Positions 12,790 to 46,583 of a DNA stretch of 64,000 nt are shown piece by piece (the stretch's first letter is position 1; the number at the start of each line of letters is the position of its first letter). The DNA comes from Lumbricus rubellus (lineage: Eukaryota; Annelida; Clitellata; Crassiclitellata; Lumbricidae): NCBI GenBank assembly GCA_945859605.1, contig OX243821.1, forward strand, positions 21,258,373-21,322,372, written 5' to 3'. The notes beneath the pieces are model-generated. The model was not told the origin of the DNA, searched no databases, and worked only from the letters and a program-made list of their open reading frames with translations. A program made the translations under genes and the position numbers.

Positions 12790-13131
12790 TAAAATAATAA
12801 ACAACAACCTAGCATATCAGTGATACCGCAATCATCATTGTCTGCTTTTAGTCCACATAGAAACGTCAGAAGCATCCACACACTGTAAGTCACTTTTTAA
12901 ATTATATGTACCGGTATTATGGGTCCTTCTATCTGGAATAGTGTCGCGTTGGTGATACGCCTGCTACCTAAGGTTTATTTAACAGTAGTTTGCAGGCTTC
13001 TTAAAACCTTTTTGTGTAATCGGGGTGGGAAATGAGTTGCAAGGCACTTAAAGTGGACTTATTGACTGGGCGCTATATAAATTCTTGAAATTAATTAATT
13101 AATTAAGAATCCTACCTCTGTCCGACGCCAT
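198..13131 (-). CDS. Ankyrin-repeat protein, 3' end outside the window
   Basis: Exons read on the minus strand: 13116-13131, 9991-10073, 8737-8862, 7927-8104, 6293-7179, 4735-5008, 3829-4028 and 198-375. Phase closes at all seven junctions, giving about 647 residues before the gene leaves the window. Ankyrin repeats lie at roughly residues 20-195 (motifs such as LLKKGADVRAVD, LLKAGVDVNQKN, ILDAGADANAVNDFGHSALH), 350-410 and 440-590 (LQKQGADVN, MVQFLVAQGASV, ATPVVIAAMFRHRPVVEYLL). Between them, about residues 200-345, is a charged non-repeat linker with a Lys-rich stretch (EKEKKKPGF, GGKRSKQAKQGR). Ankyrin stacks bind other proteins; no catalytic domain is visible and I do not recognise the family member. 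The first exon (MASDR) is chosen by phase and a strong acceptor at 10074; the alternative is an ATG at 10137 that would add a signal-peptide-like start. The donor of exon 4735-5008 is weak (GTTTTA) but the joined protein is a perfect ankyrin repeat. Confidence 0.85.
535..690 (-). repeat. Inverted diverged copy of the 180-bp satellite
   Basis: Read on the minus strand this stretch carries the same landmarks as the satellite monomers at 2511-3215: CCTTACGTGAT near one end and TTGTTGTCCAGTGT at the other, with a poorly conserved middle. It lies in the opposite orientation to the main array and is its only inverted copy. Confidence 0.45.
681..890 (-). mobile_element. Deleted Tc1/mariner-type element, family with copy at 24876
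   Basis: Its reverse complement matches 24876-25073 over almost its whole length, including the phrase GTAAGAATTTC and the end GACGATTCC/ACGATTCC. The better copy begins TACAGGGTGGGCCATAAAAA, which is the style of mariner terminal repeats. No transposase remains. It lies in the intron downstream of ankyrin exon 3829-4028. Confidence 0.5.
1064..3215 (+). repeat. Tandem satellite, about 180-bp unit, interrupted by a LINE
   Basis: Monomers start near 1064, 2519, 2700, 2880 and 3049. Each contains GAGCATTTAAGTTA, TACGTGATACAA, ACCATCGTGTTCAGCA and TTATAGCATATTGTAAATTA in the same order. The first monomer breaks at about 1230 and resumes at about 2510; the gap is the LINE at 1230-2510, so the array is older than the LINE. 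It sits in the last complete ankyrin-gene intron in the window. Confidence 0.8.
1230..2510 (-). mobile_element. 5'-truncated CR1/L2-like LINE, reverse transcriptase pseudogene
   Basis: Minus-strand translation gives reverse transcriptase motifs in order: LFDVSAAFDTVDHH (motif A), GLPQGSVLGPLL (motif B), then one in-frame TAA near 2225, then SYADDLQAYL (catalytic YADD) and a C-terminus with GPATWNGLPVELR and LKTVLFSRGW. The upstream endonuclease half is missing, as expected from 5' truncation. After the stop comes a short tail able to form a stem-loop and a run of TGAA repeats, typical of the 3' ends of CR1/L2-type elements. Inserted inside a satellite monomer. Not active because of the truncation and the stop. 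Confidence 0.88.
3216..3822. repeat. Degenerate AT-rich tandem repeat, about 50-bp unit
   Basis: The phrase TTAGCAAAACAATATAACAC followed by CATGATTTTA recurs with drift (near 3270, 3365, 3440, 3530, 3755 and 3785). The array is split by a LINE tail at 3572-3742 and runs right up to the splice donor of ankyrin exon 3829-4028. Confidence 0.55.
3572..3742 (+). mobile_element. 3'-end fragment of the CR1/L2-like LINE
   Basis: Begins at the codons for the GPxTWNGL region of the LINE protein, runs through the C-terminus (LLKIYLFGRGWAW), the AGCGCCTCTGAGTAG tail and ends in GAATGAATGAAT. Severely 5'-truncated insertion. Confidence 0.75.
4033..4327. repeat. 36-bp minisatellite abutting a splice acceptor
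   Basis: Eight copies of a 36-bp unit (core CACAATCAAGGAGGCG then TATTGTTATTGCTATG) with few substitutions. The array begins four bases upstream of the exon edge at 4028, so the intron's 3' end, including the region just before the AG, is made of repeat sequence. The in-frame reading (unit MKPQSRRRIVIA) is a by-product of a length divisible by three. Confidence 0.9.
4370..4729. repeat. Degenerate ~100-bp AT-rich repeat with exon-edge copy
   Basis: Three drifted units share TTCTGCGGCAT/CTGTAGCAACTT/TCTGCAGCATCTTC followed by ATTCAAC or CACTTAACATTTCAT. The unit at 4638-4662 is a 25-nt exact copy of the edge of ankyrin exon 4735-5008 (original at 4730-4754). Confidence 0.55.
5280..5919 (+). 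mobile_element. Internally deleted mariner (DD37D, maT-like)
   Basis: Terminal inverted repeats begin CACTGTGCCCCATAAAAAA at 5280 and are mirrored at the right end (5919), flanked on both sides by TA, the Tc1/mariner target duplication. Only 640 bp long, about half the usual size, so the front of the transposase gene is gone. Inserted in the ankyrin-gene intron between exons 6293-7179 and 4735-5008. Confidence 0.92.
5419..5837 (+). pseudogene. Mariner transposase, C-terminal remnant
   Basis: Translation from 5419 shows the C-terminal catalytic part of a Tc1/mariner transposase: KVNGEYYRNILL, LQQDSDQAHRA (second catalytic Asp) and WPANSPDLNPVDYKIW (third Asp). Thirty-seven residues separate the two Asp residues, matching the DD37D (maT) group rather than DD34D mariner or DD34E Tc1. 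A premature TAG at 5743-5745 is followed by a conserved-looking tail (AIEQWRPRLRACVQAKRHHF) ending at 5837. The N-terminal DNA-binding half and the first Asp are absent, so it is dead. Confidence 0.88.
5935..6120 (+). mobile_element. 3'-end fragment of the CR1/L2-like LINE
   Basis: Starts in the protein C-terminus, contains LLKTYLFRRGWAGSASE-like codons, the AGCGCCTCT/AGGGGCGCT tail stem and GAATGAATGAAT repeats. It begins 16 bp from the mariner right end. Confidence 0.75.
6135..6317. repeat. 30-bp direct repeat of an exon edge flanking a LINE/SINE tail
   Basis: The 30 nt at 6288-6317 (last 25 nt of ankyrin exon 6293-7179 plus its donor) recur exactly at 6135-6164. Between them is a LINE/SINE tail (GGGAGCGCTTCTGAGTAG through GCGCTATATAAAA) and an AATAAT run. 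This can be read as an unusually long target-site duplication of a retroelement, or as one more case of the exon-edge duplication seen elsewhere in the window. Confidence 0.8.
7169..7341. repeat. Duplicated acceptor edge with small tandem repeats between
   Basis: The acceptor region of ankyrin exon 6293-7179 (7169-7190) recurs at 7320-7341 with 20 of 22 bases identical. Between them are drifting copies of ACAATGCAACTGTAT-type units. Confidence 0.7.
7522..7645 (-). mobile_element. Fragment of hAT-type MITE (family of 50833)
   Basis: Starts CAGTGGAGTAGCCAGGAAT and continues GGTTATGGCCTGGCCGGATG then CCCTTCC, matching the reverse complement of the right end of the intact MITE at 50833-51077. 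Only one end is present. Confidence 0.55.
7690..7925. repeat. Tandem AT-rich repeat upstream of ankyrin exon 3
   Basis: Two near-identical copies of a ~39-bp unit containing CACAGTGATTATACTACAAT and GATTTGATTACAAAAG at 7767-7803 and 7806-7842, with weaker copies on both sides. Intronic. Confidence 0.6.
8457..8669 (+). mobile_element. tRNA-derived SINE, full length
   Basis: The head has an A-box-like GGTGTAGTGG and a degenerate B-box (GGTTCGCATCC). The body contains CAAGTCCTTCACTC and a CGGTGTGAAACT block; the tail GGGAGCGTCTCTGAGTAG to GCGCTATAGCAAGTGCACAT is shared with the local LINE. Same family as 18485, 30255, 32309, 51398 and 53195. Confidence 0.82.
8915..9249. mobile_element. hAT-like MITE, GGCGGAG terminal family, internally duplicated
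   Basis: Ends are CATGGACGGAGTTTGG and its near-complement AAATTCCGCCCATG. Inside, the block GGGGGGGCTAACCCCG plus GATACCATTTTCATGG occurs twice. CTCCAGT occurs next to both ends but is not exactly positioned on the right. A shorter sister copy is at 25089-25255. Confidence 0.65.
9635..9869. mobile_element. hAT-type MITE with 8-bp target duplication
   Basis: Terminal repeats CAGTGGCGCAACTAG and (reverse) CTGGTTGCGCCCCTG. The flanking 8-mer GTTAAAAA is repeated exactly at 9627-9634 and 9870-9877. It holds no ORF of note. Lies in the ankyrin intron between exons 9991-10073 and 8737-8862. Confidence 0.92.
10148..10401 (+). mobile_element. hAT-type MITE, GGTTCCCAAC family, 5' end eroded
   Basis: Right end reads GGGCCATGGGTTTGGAACCA then CTG. 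Internal landmarks (GGCCACTTT, AATAATTATGT, CTGGCGGGCCATTTTTGG) match the more complete copy at 28644-28987. The left terminus has drifted beyond recognition. Confidence 0.7.
10795..11146. repeat. (TACA)n/(CA)n compound microsatellite
   Basis: About 350 bp of CATA, CACA and TACA units. All overlapping open frames on both strands (HTYIHTY, CMYVCMY) are repeat translation, not genes. Confidence 0.97.
11330..11540 (+). mobile_element. Probable SINE/LINE tail fragment
   Basis: The end TTTAAGGCGCTATATAAATG followed by a microsatellite is the usual end of the local LINE/SINE tails; the upstream 150 bp has no clear match to the SINE body. Tentative. Confidence 0.35.
11541..11668. repeat. (TACA)n microsatellite
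   Basis: About 32 nearly perfect TACA units directly after a retroelement-type tail, consistent with expansion from the 3' end of an insertion. Confidence 0.97.
11964..12200 (+). mobile_element. Repeat of the ACTAGCTGGGGTACCCGG family
   Basis: Begins ACTAGCTGGGGTACCCGGCG and continues GAATTTAGAATT; the same opening appears on the minus strand ending at 52152. Downstream is CAT/ATC-rich. I cannot place it in a named superfamily. Confidence 0.5.
12640..12795. repeat. (AAT)n/(ACT)n microsatellite
   Basis: Trinucleotide repeats within the presumed first intron of the ankyrin gene. Confidence 0.95.
13010..13105 (+). mobile_element. LINE/SINE tail remnant
   Basis: Weak CACTTAAAGTGG..GACTGGGCGCTATATAAATT ending in an ATTA run, the pattern of the other tail fragments. 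It sits just inside the first ankyrin intron. Confidence 0.45.
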
Positions 13132-14187
13132 GTTGGCTCTTCCTTTTATCCGTCACAATCCTCAGATTCTTGTAAATATAGTTTCTGCAATCGAAGCACA
13201 AACACCTGACTGTCACAAACTGAATCGAATTAGTTTCTACAATTTTTTAATTAACCAACCAATTCCCCAGACGTGATTAAGACAAGAGAAATGAACATTC
13301 ACATAAAAAATTTAATGAGCATTCAAATGAATGAACATTCGAAGAAATGAACATTCATCCCTTTGCATGCAGATACCGTAACATAGGCCTACATGTAGAT
13401 TAATCACTTCAATGTCGCATGGGACCTAAGCTTATATCACCACTGTCAGTACTCAACGACTTGGCTCATCTTCAACGAACATTCAGTCACACCTGTTACA
13501 CTTAGCTGTCCACGTTTTCGTGAATTATTTGGGTCCTCAACAAAAAACGACGCTGTACATAACTCTCCATGTTATACATGTACGTAGATCAGCTACAAAG
13601 TCCTATGAGAAGAGGCGTGGTCCTTACACAGCTGGGGAGCAAACGAACACACAAACAAGGAAACACGAAAAGTCAATTAACTTCTACGCGGCGCGTATCC
13701 GCGAACATACCACCTCTTTTCTTGCAATGCAGTTCAAAACCACCTCTTTAGGACACCTCTTTGATGCACATACATGTACCATGCGACTCCTTTAAGAATC
13801 AAAACCCCATCGAAAAATCGAATAAAACACGGACTCTATTCACTCGCTCACTGATCTAGACATCAATGGAATGCGCTTAGAAATACCAATCGACTAACAC
13901 AATCATCGACACGCCATCTTGTTCACCACAAAAATCACACAAAATCCGATATTTTAACAATAATTAAACCTCCTCAACTTCAACTAAAAATTGGTCAATT
14001 CATAAAACGGAATCTAAAGATATATTCATAGAAATTACCGATGAAGATAATTCCAGGATTTCCGACGCATCAACAAATCGTATATTATCGTCGCCAGCGA
14101 TCGAGAAAAACTCAGGTAAAACACGTCGCTTGTTACTCGTCTACAGGTAAGCTCATTATTCAGAGGTCACACGGGCCAAGCAGCATG
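13132..14187. other. Upstream region of the ankyrin gene; no gene seen
   Basis: About 1 kb of non-repetitive sequence before the proposed start codon at 13131. It would hold the 5' UTR and promoter. The two overlapping open frames at 13520-13795 have no recognisable product or splice support. A short repeat of ATGAACATTC occurs near 13290-13350. Confidence 0.4.
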
Positions 14188-14514
14188 CAGGGATACCACT
14201 CTGAATTTTAAAAAGGTCAGATCCGGCCAAAAAAGGCTAGATTGAGAATTTGTCTCAGAAATACATGGATTTTTGTTACATGAAATTTCTGACGACCTTT
14301 TATAGTCTTCCGATCAAATGTTTTGCTTTTTTGCCTGAAAATTTCTGATGACCTTTTCGTAGTCTTTCGCTTCAAAATCTTATTGAATCTTACCACTTTT
14401 TGTGGACTCTCGTGTATTTTTACCTAAATATGTCTGAAAAAACTGCCGTAAAAACCTAGATCCTGACCAAAAATACCTAGATCTAGGTGGAAAAAGCTAT
14501 GAGTGGCATCCCTG
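14188..14514. mobile_element. hAT-type MITE with 8-bp target duplication
   Basis: Terminal repeats CAGGGATACCACTC and (reverse) GAGTGGCATCCCTG; the flanking octamer GCAGCATG is exact on both sides (14180-14187 and 14515-14522). The interior holds variants of the GACGACCTTTTATAGTC hairpin found in other MITEs here. Confidence 0.93.
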
Positions 14515-14775
14515 GCAGCATGTGCTTACCTGCGCTACTTTAGCTCCGCCTACTGGCCCTAGTTTCGTCCAGGCCTAACGGTTGACCTGCTTGTTTTTGC
14601 AGGCTGTTGATAGGTCAGTTTGTACTAATGACCCACACGTGAAGACAGGTAGCTTCATTTGTTGGGCTGCTTTTGTGAACTGGGAAGCAAGAAGGAGACG
14701 TATAAGTATAATTATGGTAGCTAGAGTGTTTGTCTGTATGTAGGCTATTGTTGGGGAAGGCTATTGTTGGGGAGG

Positions 14776-15250
14776 GCAACAGAAACAGTCACGGTATAAT
14801 ACCTGTAGAGTGTAGATAAAAGAACAATGCGAGCTTTGTAAAAGAAAAGGGAATTTTCCTCGTTGATTTAACTGTTACATGTTCCCTCCCATAGTACAAT
14901 GCTCTTATCTCCCATATGTGTACGGTAGCTAGAGTGCTTGTTTGTATGTAGGCTATTGTTGGGGAAGGCAACAGGAACAGTCACGGTATAATACCTGTAG
15001 AGTGTAGATAAAAGAACAATGCGAGCTTTGTAAAGGAAAAGGGAATAATAATATTTGCCCTATTGGTTCAGTTGTCACATGTTCCCTCCCATAGTACAGT
15101 GCCCCTATGACCTGCGCAACAGGAACAGTCACGGTATAATACCTGTAGAGTGTAGATAAAAGAACAGTGTGAGCTTTGTAAAAGAAAGGGGAATTTTCCC
15201 TGTTACATGTTCCATCCCATAGTACAATGCTCTTATCTCCCTTACGAAAT
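14776..15250. repeat. Three tandem copies of a ~150-190-bp unit
   Basis: Copies near 14776, 14967 and 15118 each carry CAACAGGAACAGTCACGGTA, TAATACCTGTAGAGTGTAG and CATGTTCCCTCCCATAGTAC in order, with about 90% identity by eye. No coding signal. Confidence 0.85.
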
Positions 15251-15819
15251 GCGCTCCAGCTTGCCACTCTATCTTCAACTCCCTGATAAAGACGACACTC
15301 GATGTGCACCTAGGTTACCGGTAGGCCTACTTTACGTCACAGAGGATAACTTCTTGCTAATTTTGTTTAAATTTAATTTTTAATTTTTAATTTAACCCAT
15401 TTTATGTTTATTATTCGTGTCTATTGTCAGTGATCACGGTATGTCACTCAAAATTTAATATAATGTGGTACATTTTCCCCAATATCTTTCATTCTTAGCT
15501 GCTTTAAGCTACTTATAGGCTAATACCCTTTGACAAGTTGACCGTGACAAGTGGTTGCTATATTTAGACTACAGTACTATCAACGTGGTGAGCCGCTGCT
15601 TTGAGAGACCAAAATATCAGGCCATGGTTACAAGAGGGTCAGAGTGCCACAAGAAAATCTTGAGTGTTTCCTGAAATTAGGCTACTTTTGTAGCGCACGT
15701 TCATCATTCATGTAGGCGTATTAGTCTCTATATCACATGCCCGCAAACGATCGTACGACAAGAGGCTTTTATCCAGATTTAATGTGGACGCAACTTAAGT
15801 GACAACAAGGAGAATCAGA

Positions 15820-15998
15820 AATGAGATGAAGGTCTTATGGAATGGACTTCCTCCATCCGTTCGCACTGGTAGTATTTCGTTATCTTTGTCTCGTTTCAAA
15901 ACCTACTTTTTCTTTCGGGGTTGCACGCACTGGGAGCGCTTCTGAAAGGCTCCTGCTGTAAGAATCGCTTTATAAGTTGTCAGATACAATACAAAGAT
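15820..15998 (+). mobile_element. 3' fragment of a second LINE family
   Basis: Codons for LWNGLPPSVRTGS and SLSRFKTYFFFRG are the C-terminus of a CR1/L2-like protein, followed by GGGAGCGCTTCTGAAAGG and CGCTTTATAAG. Sister copies: 31843 (minus), 48085 and 59285. Confidence 0.7.
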
Positions 15999-16226
15999 CA
16001 TATAGGGCTATCTGGGATGGAGGGGAGGCCAGCCCGGTAGGGAAAAAGAGGGATTGAACCTCATTATGTAGAGGGAATGAAAGCCACTTATATCAACGGT
16101 TCCTTTTAATGTAACCGATAAAATAACCAATTAATTCTCTCCCGATTATTTTTGAAGCATCTTTCCGAAAATCGTCTTTTTTCATTAGCGCACGAGAGCC
16201 GGCTCAATAGCAGATGCATACAGTTA

Positions 16227-16522
16227 CAGGGCCGGATTAAGGCATGTTCAACATGTTCGGCCGAACAGGGGCCCCCACACTTTAGGGGGCCCCCACAAAT
16301 GTGTAAAAAAAATTTTTTTGCAAATTTCGGCCACACGGCTATTTTCCCAAAAAATTTTGCGGATGACTAAAAAAAAAAAAAAAAAAAGGTCATCAACTTT
16401 TTTGGCGGATGAAATGGTATGATTTTTCTGAAAATTTTTACAAATTTTCCGCAAAATTTTTTCGAACAGGGCCCCCACAAAAATTCTCGAACAGGGCCCC
16501 GACATTGCTTAATCCGGCCCTG
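16227..16522. mobile_element. hAT-type MITE with 8-bp target duplication
   Basis: Terminal repeats CAGGGCCGGATTAAG and (reverse) CTTAATCCGGCCCTG match base for base; the flanking octamer TACAGTTA is exact at 16219-16226 and 16523-16530. The interior includes GGATGACTAAAA..AAGGTCATC, the hairpin shared with other MITEs. Confidence 0.95.
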
Positions 16523-16637
16523 TACAGTTAAAGTAGTCTTCTACAACTTTCAACAATTATTGCTTTGTGTAGTGTCCTCTGATAATTTTATATGCTCTAA
16601 CTTTGTCAATAAACAATGTGGTGTATGCTTTAATTGA

Positions 16638-16740
16638 GTGCTCGTGAATAAGTCGGTGCCTTGCGCATGCTTTCGAGTGGTGCTATCATAGAAATTTGGA
16701 GATTACGATTCGGCTCAAACTGAGATCTTTCACAGGAACT
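16638..16740. repeat. Dispersed ~105-bp repeat, copy 1 of 4
   Basis: Carries GCTCGTGAATAAG, GCTTTCGAGTGG and GAAATTTGGAGATTACGATT; the same order occurs at 20808-20918, 21187-21290 and 29984-30090. Unknown family. Confidence 0.6.
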
Positions 16741-17324
16741 TTGGTACCCGCAACCTGAAGGAGGAGGCGATTTGTCACTTAAATTGGCTTTTGACACATT
16801 AATCGACCATAGGCAAAGTGTCAGACATCTAAGCCGAAATGCCGAATGCTTAGTCTATCCGATTAGCAAATAGCACTGTGTTGATAATAGACCTAGATTC
16901 GCCATGCAGTTAAGCCTAAGTTATAGACTGGAAGTTTTTGAGATCTGGTGTCCAGAAATATAGTATTCCCCCTAATAATTATACCGTACCCTGGGAGAAA
17001 GAATAGTTTATCCCTCCGAATGCTTTATAATTGTTCAATGGACCTAGCATGGTGAGAATTACCGTGGTTGGAGGTTTCAACCCCAGTCTTTCTTAGAGCC
17101 CCATAGTAAAGTCTGTTTTTCACACTAAATTCCAAGTGGATAATAGTCCAACTCCCAGTTATTTTTCTACAATTCCCACACTGGGGCCTAGGAATTCATC
17201 CCCTGACAGTGTGATAAATGCGGTTGTATCTCTCCCACAGTTTCGCGCTCGTCCGAATATCTATAGATCTATGGCTATATTGCACTTCGTACGTATAGCC
17301 TACCGGTAACTCGCCCTCACTCAA

Positions 17325-17797
17325 CACACGAATGTAGGCCTACTCTTAGATACGATGTGTGTGTGATACCCGGTACCCAATGTTTGTTTGTTTATACGCT
17401 GCAGAGCGCAGAATTACCTTCAAGTGAATCACACTATATACCCTACGTGTGACAGATCCTCCAACCTGTCTATTATTGTCTATAATTATCTCCATCGTAT
17501 GTATAGTTGTATACACAGGCAAACACCACTTACCTTGCAATGTATTGCACTTAATAACTCGACACAACTCAGCACACGAATGTAGGTCTATTCTTAGATA
17601 TGAAGTGTGTGATGCCCGTTATACCCAATGTTTGTTTGTTTGTTTATACGCTGCAGAGCGCATGCAGAATTACCTTCAAGTGAATCACAATACCCTACAT
17701 TTGACAGATCATACAACCTTTGTCTATAATTGTCTATCATCTCCATCGTATGTAGGCTATACACAGGCAGACACCACTTAACTTCTGAGATATAGGC
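17325..17797. repeat. Two tandem copies of a ~240-bp unit
   Basis: Units at about 17325-17565 and 17572-17797 share ACACGAATGTAGG, CCCAATGTTTGTTTGTTTAT, ACGCTGCAGAGCGCA, TACCTTCAAGTGAATCACA and ATCTCCATCGTATGTA. Confidence 0.85.
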
Positions 17798-17885
17798 CAG
17801 CGGTCCCAAACCCGTGGCCCGCGGGCCAGAAGTGGCCCGCCAGGCCTAAAAATGGCCCTCGTCTCTCAAAGAATTAACCTAAATA
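17798..17885 (-). mobile_element. End fragment of hAT-type MITE (family of 28644)
   Basis: CAGCGGTCCCAAACCCGTGG through GGCCCGCCAGGC and CTCTCAAAGAATTAACC matches the reverse complement of the right end of the 28644-28987 element. The other end is missing. Confidence 0.65.
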
Positions 17886-18034
17886 TATGATAAAACCACA
17901 ATTTTAACAGGCGATGGTACGTACATTGACGATGATTTGAGGCTTGAGCTGACCAATGTAAGGGATGAACGAGCTAGGAACCCAAGAACAGGGCCTTGAG
18001 TAGGCTACTGCCGCGTGTATGCATACATGAGCAC

Positions 18035-18190
18035 TTGCTATAGCGCCACTTAAAGATGACTACTCAGACGCTCTCCTGGCTAAAACGCGGACACTGAATC
18101 GGAACTTAAGGCCGAAGCTCATGAGCAATTTATTGCGAGTGAATAATTTGCTCAGGGTTCCTACGCGGAGGCGGCTTGAGGTGTATTCGT
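18035..18190 (-). mobile_element. SINE, partial
   Basis: Reverse-strand SINE: GCACTTGCTATAGCGCC tail, ACGCGGACACTGAATCGG body and GGCGGCTTGAGGTG near the head, with the tRNA-like head missing. Confidence 0.65.
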
Positions 18191-18484
18191 AAACGCAAGC
18201 CTATATAAGACGACTATAGGCCTACACGTGGACATACTAATGGAAATAGTAATCATGATTTATTTATTTCATACACAAAATATTCAAACACGACTTTGCT
18301 TGCAAATCTAACTGTAGGCTACAATCTGGTCAGAAATTCACATTCTTCGAAAATTCATAAAAATATCTTTCACGGTTTCACCATCTGAACTAGTCACATA
18401 TAGGCCTATAGCTTAGATCCTATGGCAACCACGTCATTAAAATAATTATTATGGTGTATCCGTTTTCGTAGATCAAACCCTCGT

Positions 18485-18712
18485 GGGGCACGGTAGTGTA
18501 GTGAGTATGTTCGTTGCCTTGCAGCCGGAGGGTTCCAGGTTCGAATCCACATCAAGCCGCCTCGTGGGGACCTCGGGCAAGTCCTTCACTCGCAATTGCT
18601 CAGCGCTTTGGCGTGAAACTCCGATTAAGTGTCCGCGCTGTTGTCGGGAGTGCTTCTAAGTAGGATTCTTGAAGGGGCGCTATAACAAGTGCGCGCACCA
18701 TGCACACACAAA
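18485..18712 (+). mobile_element. tRNA-derived SINE, full length
   Basis: Head GGTAGTGTAGTGAGTATG (A box region) and GGTTCGAATCC (B box), central CAAGTCCTTCACTCGCAATT block and shared tail GGGAGTGCTTCTAAGTAGG to GGGGCGCTATAACAAGTG. Confidence 0.85.
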
Positions 18713-19394
18713 CCTATTCATATGATAGCATACGACCTTTCTACGATTGCAAAATTGACTTTCAATTGCTCATACGTTATAATGCTTGCAAGCATCTTGG
18801 CCTTGGCACCTCACTTTGACGGTTGAATTTAATTTGAGAACAATTAATTAACTAATTTCTCAACAATAAGGCGATTAAAATACAGCTGGAACAATCTTTT
18901 CTCGATCACAGACACTGTGGACAATTCCTACATTTCAATTTAACACAACAATTGAAAACGAAGAACAATAATAATTAAGTCTGAAAGAGCTGCTTGAACC
19001 TTGAGTCGATTTTAAATAGGAACAGCTGTTTAACAATAAAAATAATTATAACAGAGAATACAATCTGCCCAATAATTAAGTTTACCAATCACAAAACATT
19101 CAGCCTTAGTTCTGTTCCAAACGTCCTATAAACTTGAAGTGTTTCAAAATGTCATCTCAGTGTATTGAAATCTGCCAATTAGGCCTAATTAAGTAGGGCC
19201 TATAATAATAATAAACACTAAAAATTAATAATGTTAACAATTCTGGGACTTTAGGCTATACGACAAAGTCAAATCGAAGAACGTGCAGACTAGTATAATA
19301 AGAAAGGAATATAATGGAAAAAGTCATTCTTCTTCCTAAAAGCGGGATTTAATAACATGAGACCTGTAAGTCACTGGTGTCCGTCGCTATTCGC
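18713..19394. other. Unassigned AT-rich intergenic sequence
   Basis: No open frame of note, no clear repeat match. AT-rich, with scattered AATAAT runs. Confidence 0.4.
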
Positions 19395-19480
19395 ACATCA
19401 TAGCTGCCCTGGGAGCGCCTCTGAGTAGCCTTCTTGAATGAGTGCTATATAAATTTTCGAAATATATGAAACATTAACGA
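19395..19480 (+). mobile_element. LINE/SINE tail fragment
   Basis: TGGGAGCGCCTCTGAGTAG to GAGTGCTATATAAATTTTCG. Truncated to little more than the tail. Confidence 0.6.
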
Positions 19481-19567
19481 ACGAATGTAAGAGCAACACT
19501 GTTTTGCGTCTTCAGAACAAATCTAAAACTCTCGTCGGATCAACATTCAAAATCGTGGCATCGTTAA

Positions 19568-19635
19568 CCCTTTAATGCCGAGATGGTAGTAAATGGTATG
19601 GGAAATCCTATAGGCTACCCTCCGGCATTATAGGG
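19568..19635. mobile_element. Tiny piggyBac-type MITE (68 bp) with TTAA target duplication
   Basis: TTAA directly followed by CCCTTTAATGCCG at the left and CGGCATTATAGGG directly followed by TTAA at the right. TTAA targets with CCC-starting terminal repeats are the piggyBac signature. No room for a gene. Confidence 0.8.
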
Positions 19636-19753
19636 TTAAATTAAAGCTTACATCTGACATAATTATTACACCATGAATATTACTACATCTTGCACATCTT
19701 CCCCGAAATTCCCAATGCACGAGAAATCTGCATGCAGTGATCTTCCTCCTCAA

Positions 19754-20073
19754 CATAGGCGTACGAGGCGGGGTCTATGGGGGGGGGGGGGGGGGCAAGT
19801 GCTTCCCAAATTTCGGGAAAGTCTGATTTTTCGGGCAAAGACAGTCCTGGATGACTAAAAAAGGTCGTCAACTTTCGGGCAAGTCTAGTTTTTCGGGCAA
19901 ACACGGCCCCGGAAGACTAAAAAAGGTCATCAACTTTTTGTCTTGGACAAAATTTCCCACCACGAGATTTCAATCCACGAAGTGAGGCTGAGATCTATTC
20001 CGGATATCTTTTTGGGCAGAAGTTAAATCTTTGCCCCCCCCCTCCCACTGCTGAAATCTCCCGTGCGCCTATG
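19754..20073. mobile_element. hAT-type MITE with 8-bp target duplication
   Basis: Termini CATAGGCGTACGAGG and (reverse) CCGTGCGCCTATG; flanking octamer CTCCTCAA exact at 19746-19753 and 20074-20081. Inside are two copies of the GACTAAAAAAGGTC hairpin motif. Confidence 0.92.
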
Positions 20074-20122
20074 CTCCTCAATTCCACAATTCTCCCCGGG
20101 ACTGGGCTGCTTTAGCCACTTT

Positions 20123-20290
20123 CTAAGGCCTGGTTAAGCCACTGCCCATTTAAAGTAGGCCTACAAACTGGTCTCATATAATATCAATATGGATTATGCA
20201 TACACAGGCAGTTCATATAATTCTAAGGCTGGTTAAGCCACTGCCCATTTAAAGTAGGCCTACAAACTGGTCCCGTATAATATCAATGAA
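20123..20290. repeat. Tandem duplication of a ~95-bp unit
   Basis: Two copies with TTCTAAGG, GGTTAAGCCACTGCCCATTT and AAGTAGGCCTACAAACTGGT, nearly identical. Just downstream of the SLC17 stop codon. Confidence 0.85.
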
Positions 20291-20497
20291 TTATGCTAAG
20301 ACATTCGCTCATTCGCTCAAAAGCAAAGCAATACATTTTACGTTAAACCAGATTTGTGGTAACGCTAATGAACTTTCAACACAAATCCCCCCAAACAGTT
20401 CCACCTATAAACAGCGACACGCAGATGTAACAACTTGGCACACAGATATAATTATGGTGCTATATAAATCCAGCATTTATGCAGCGCCACGTGATTA

Positions 20498-46583
<26,086 letters not shown>

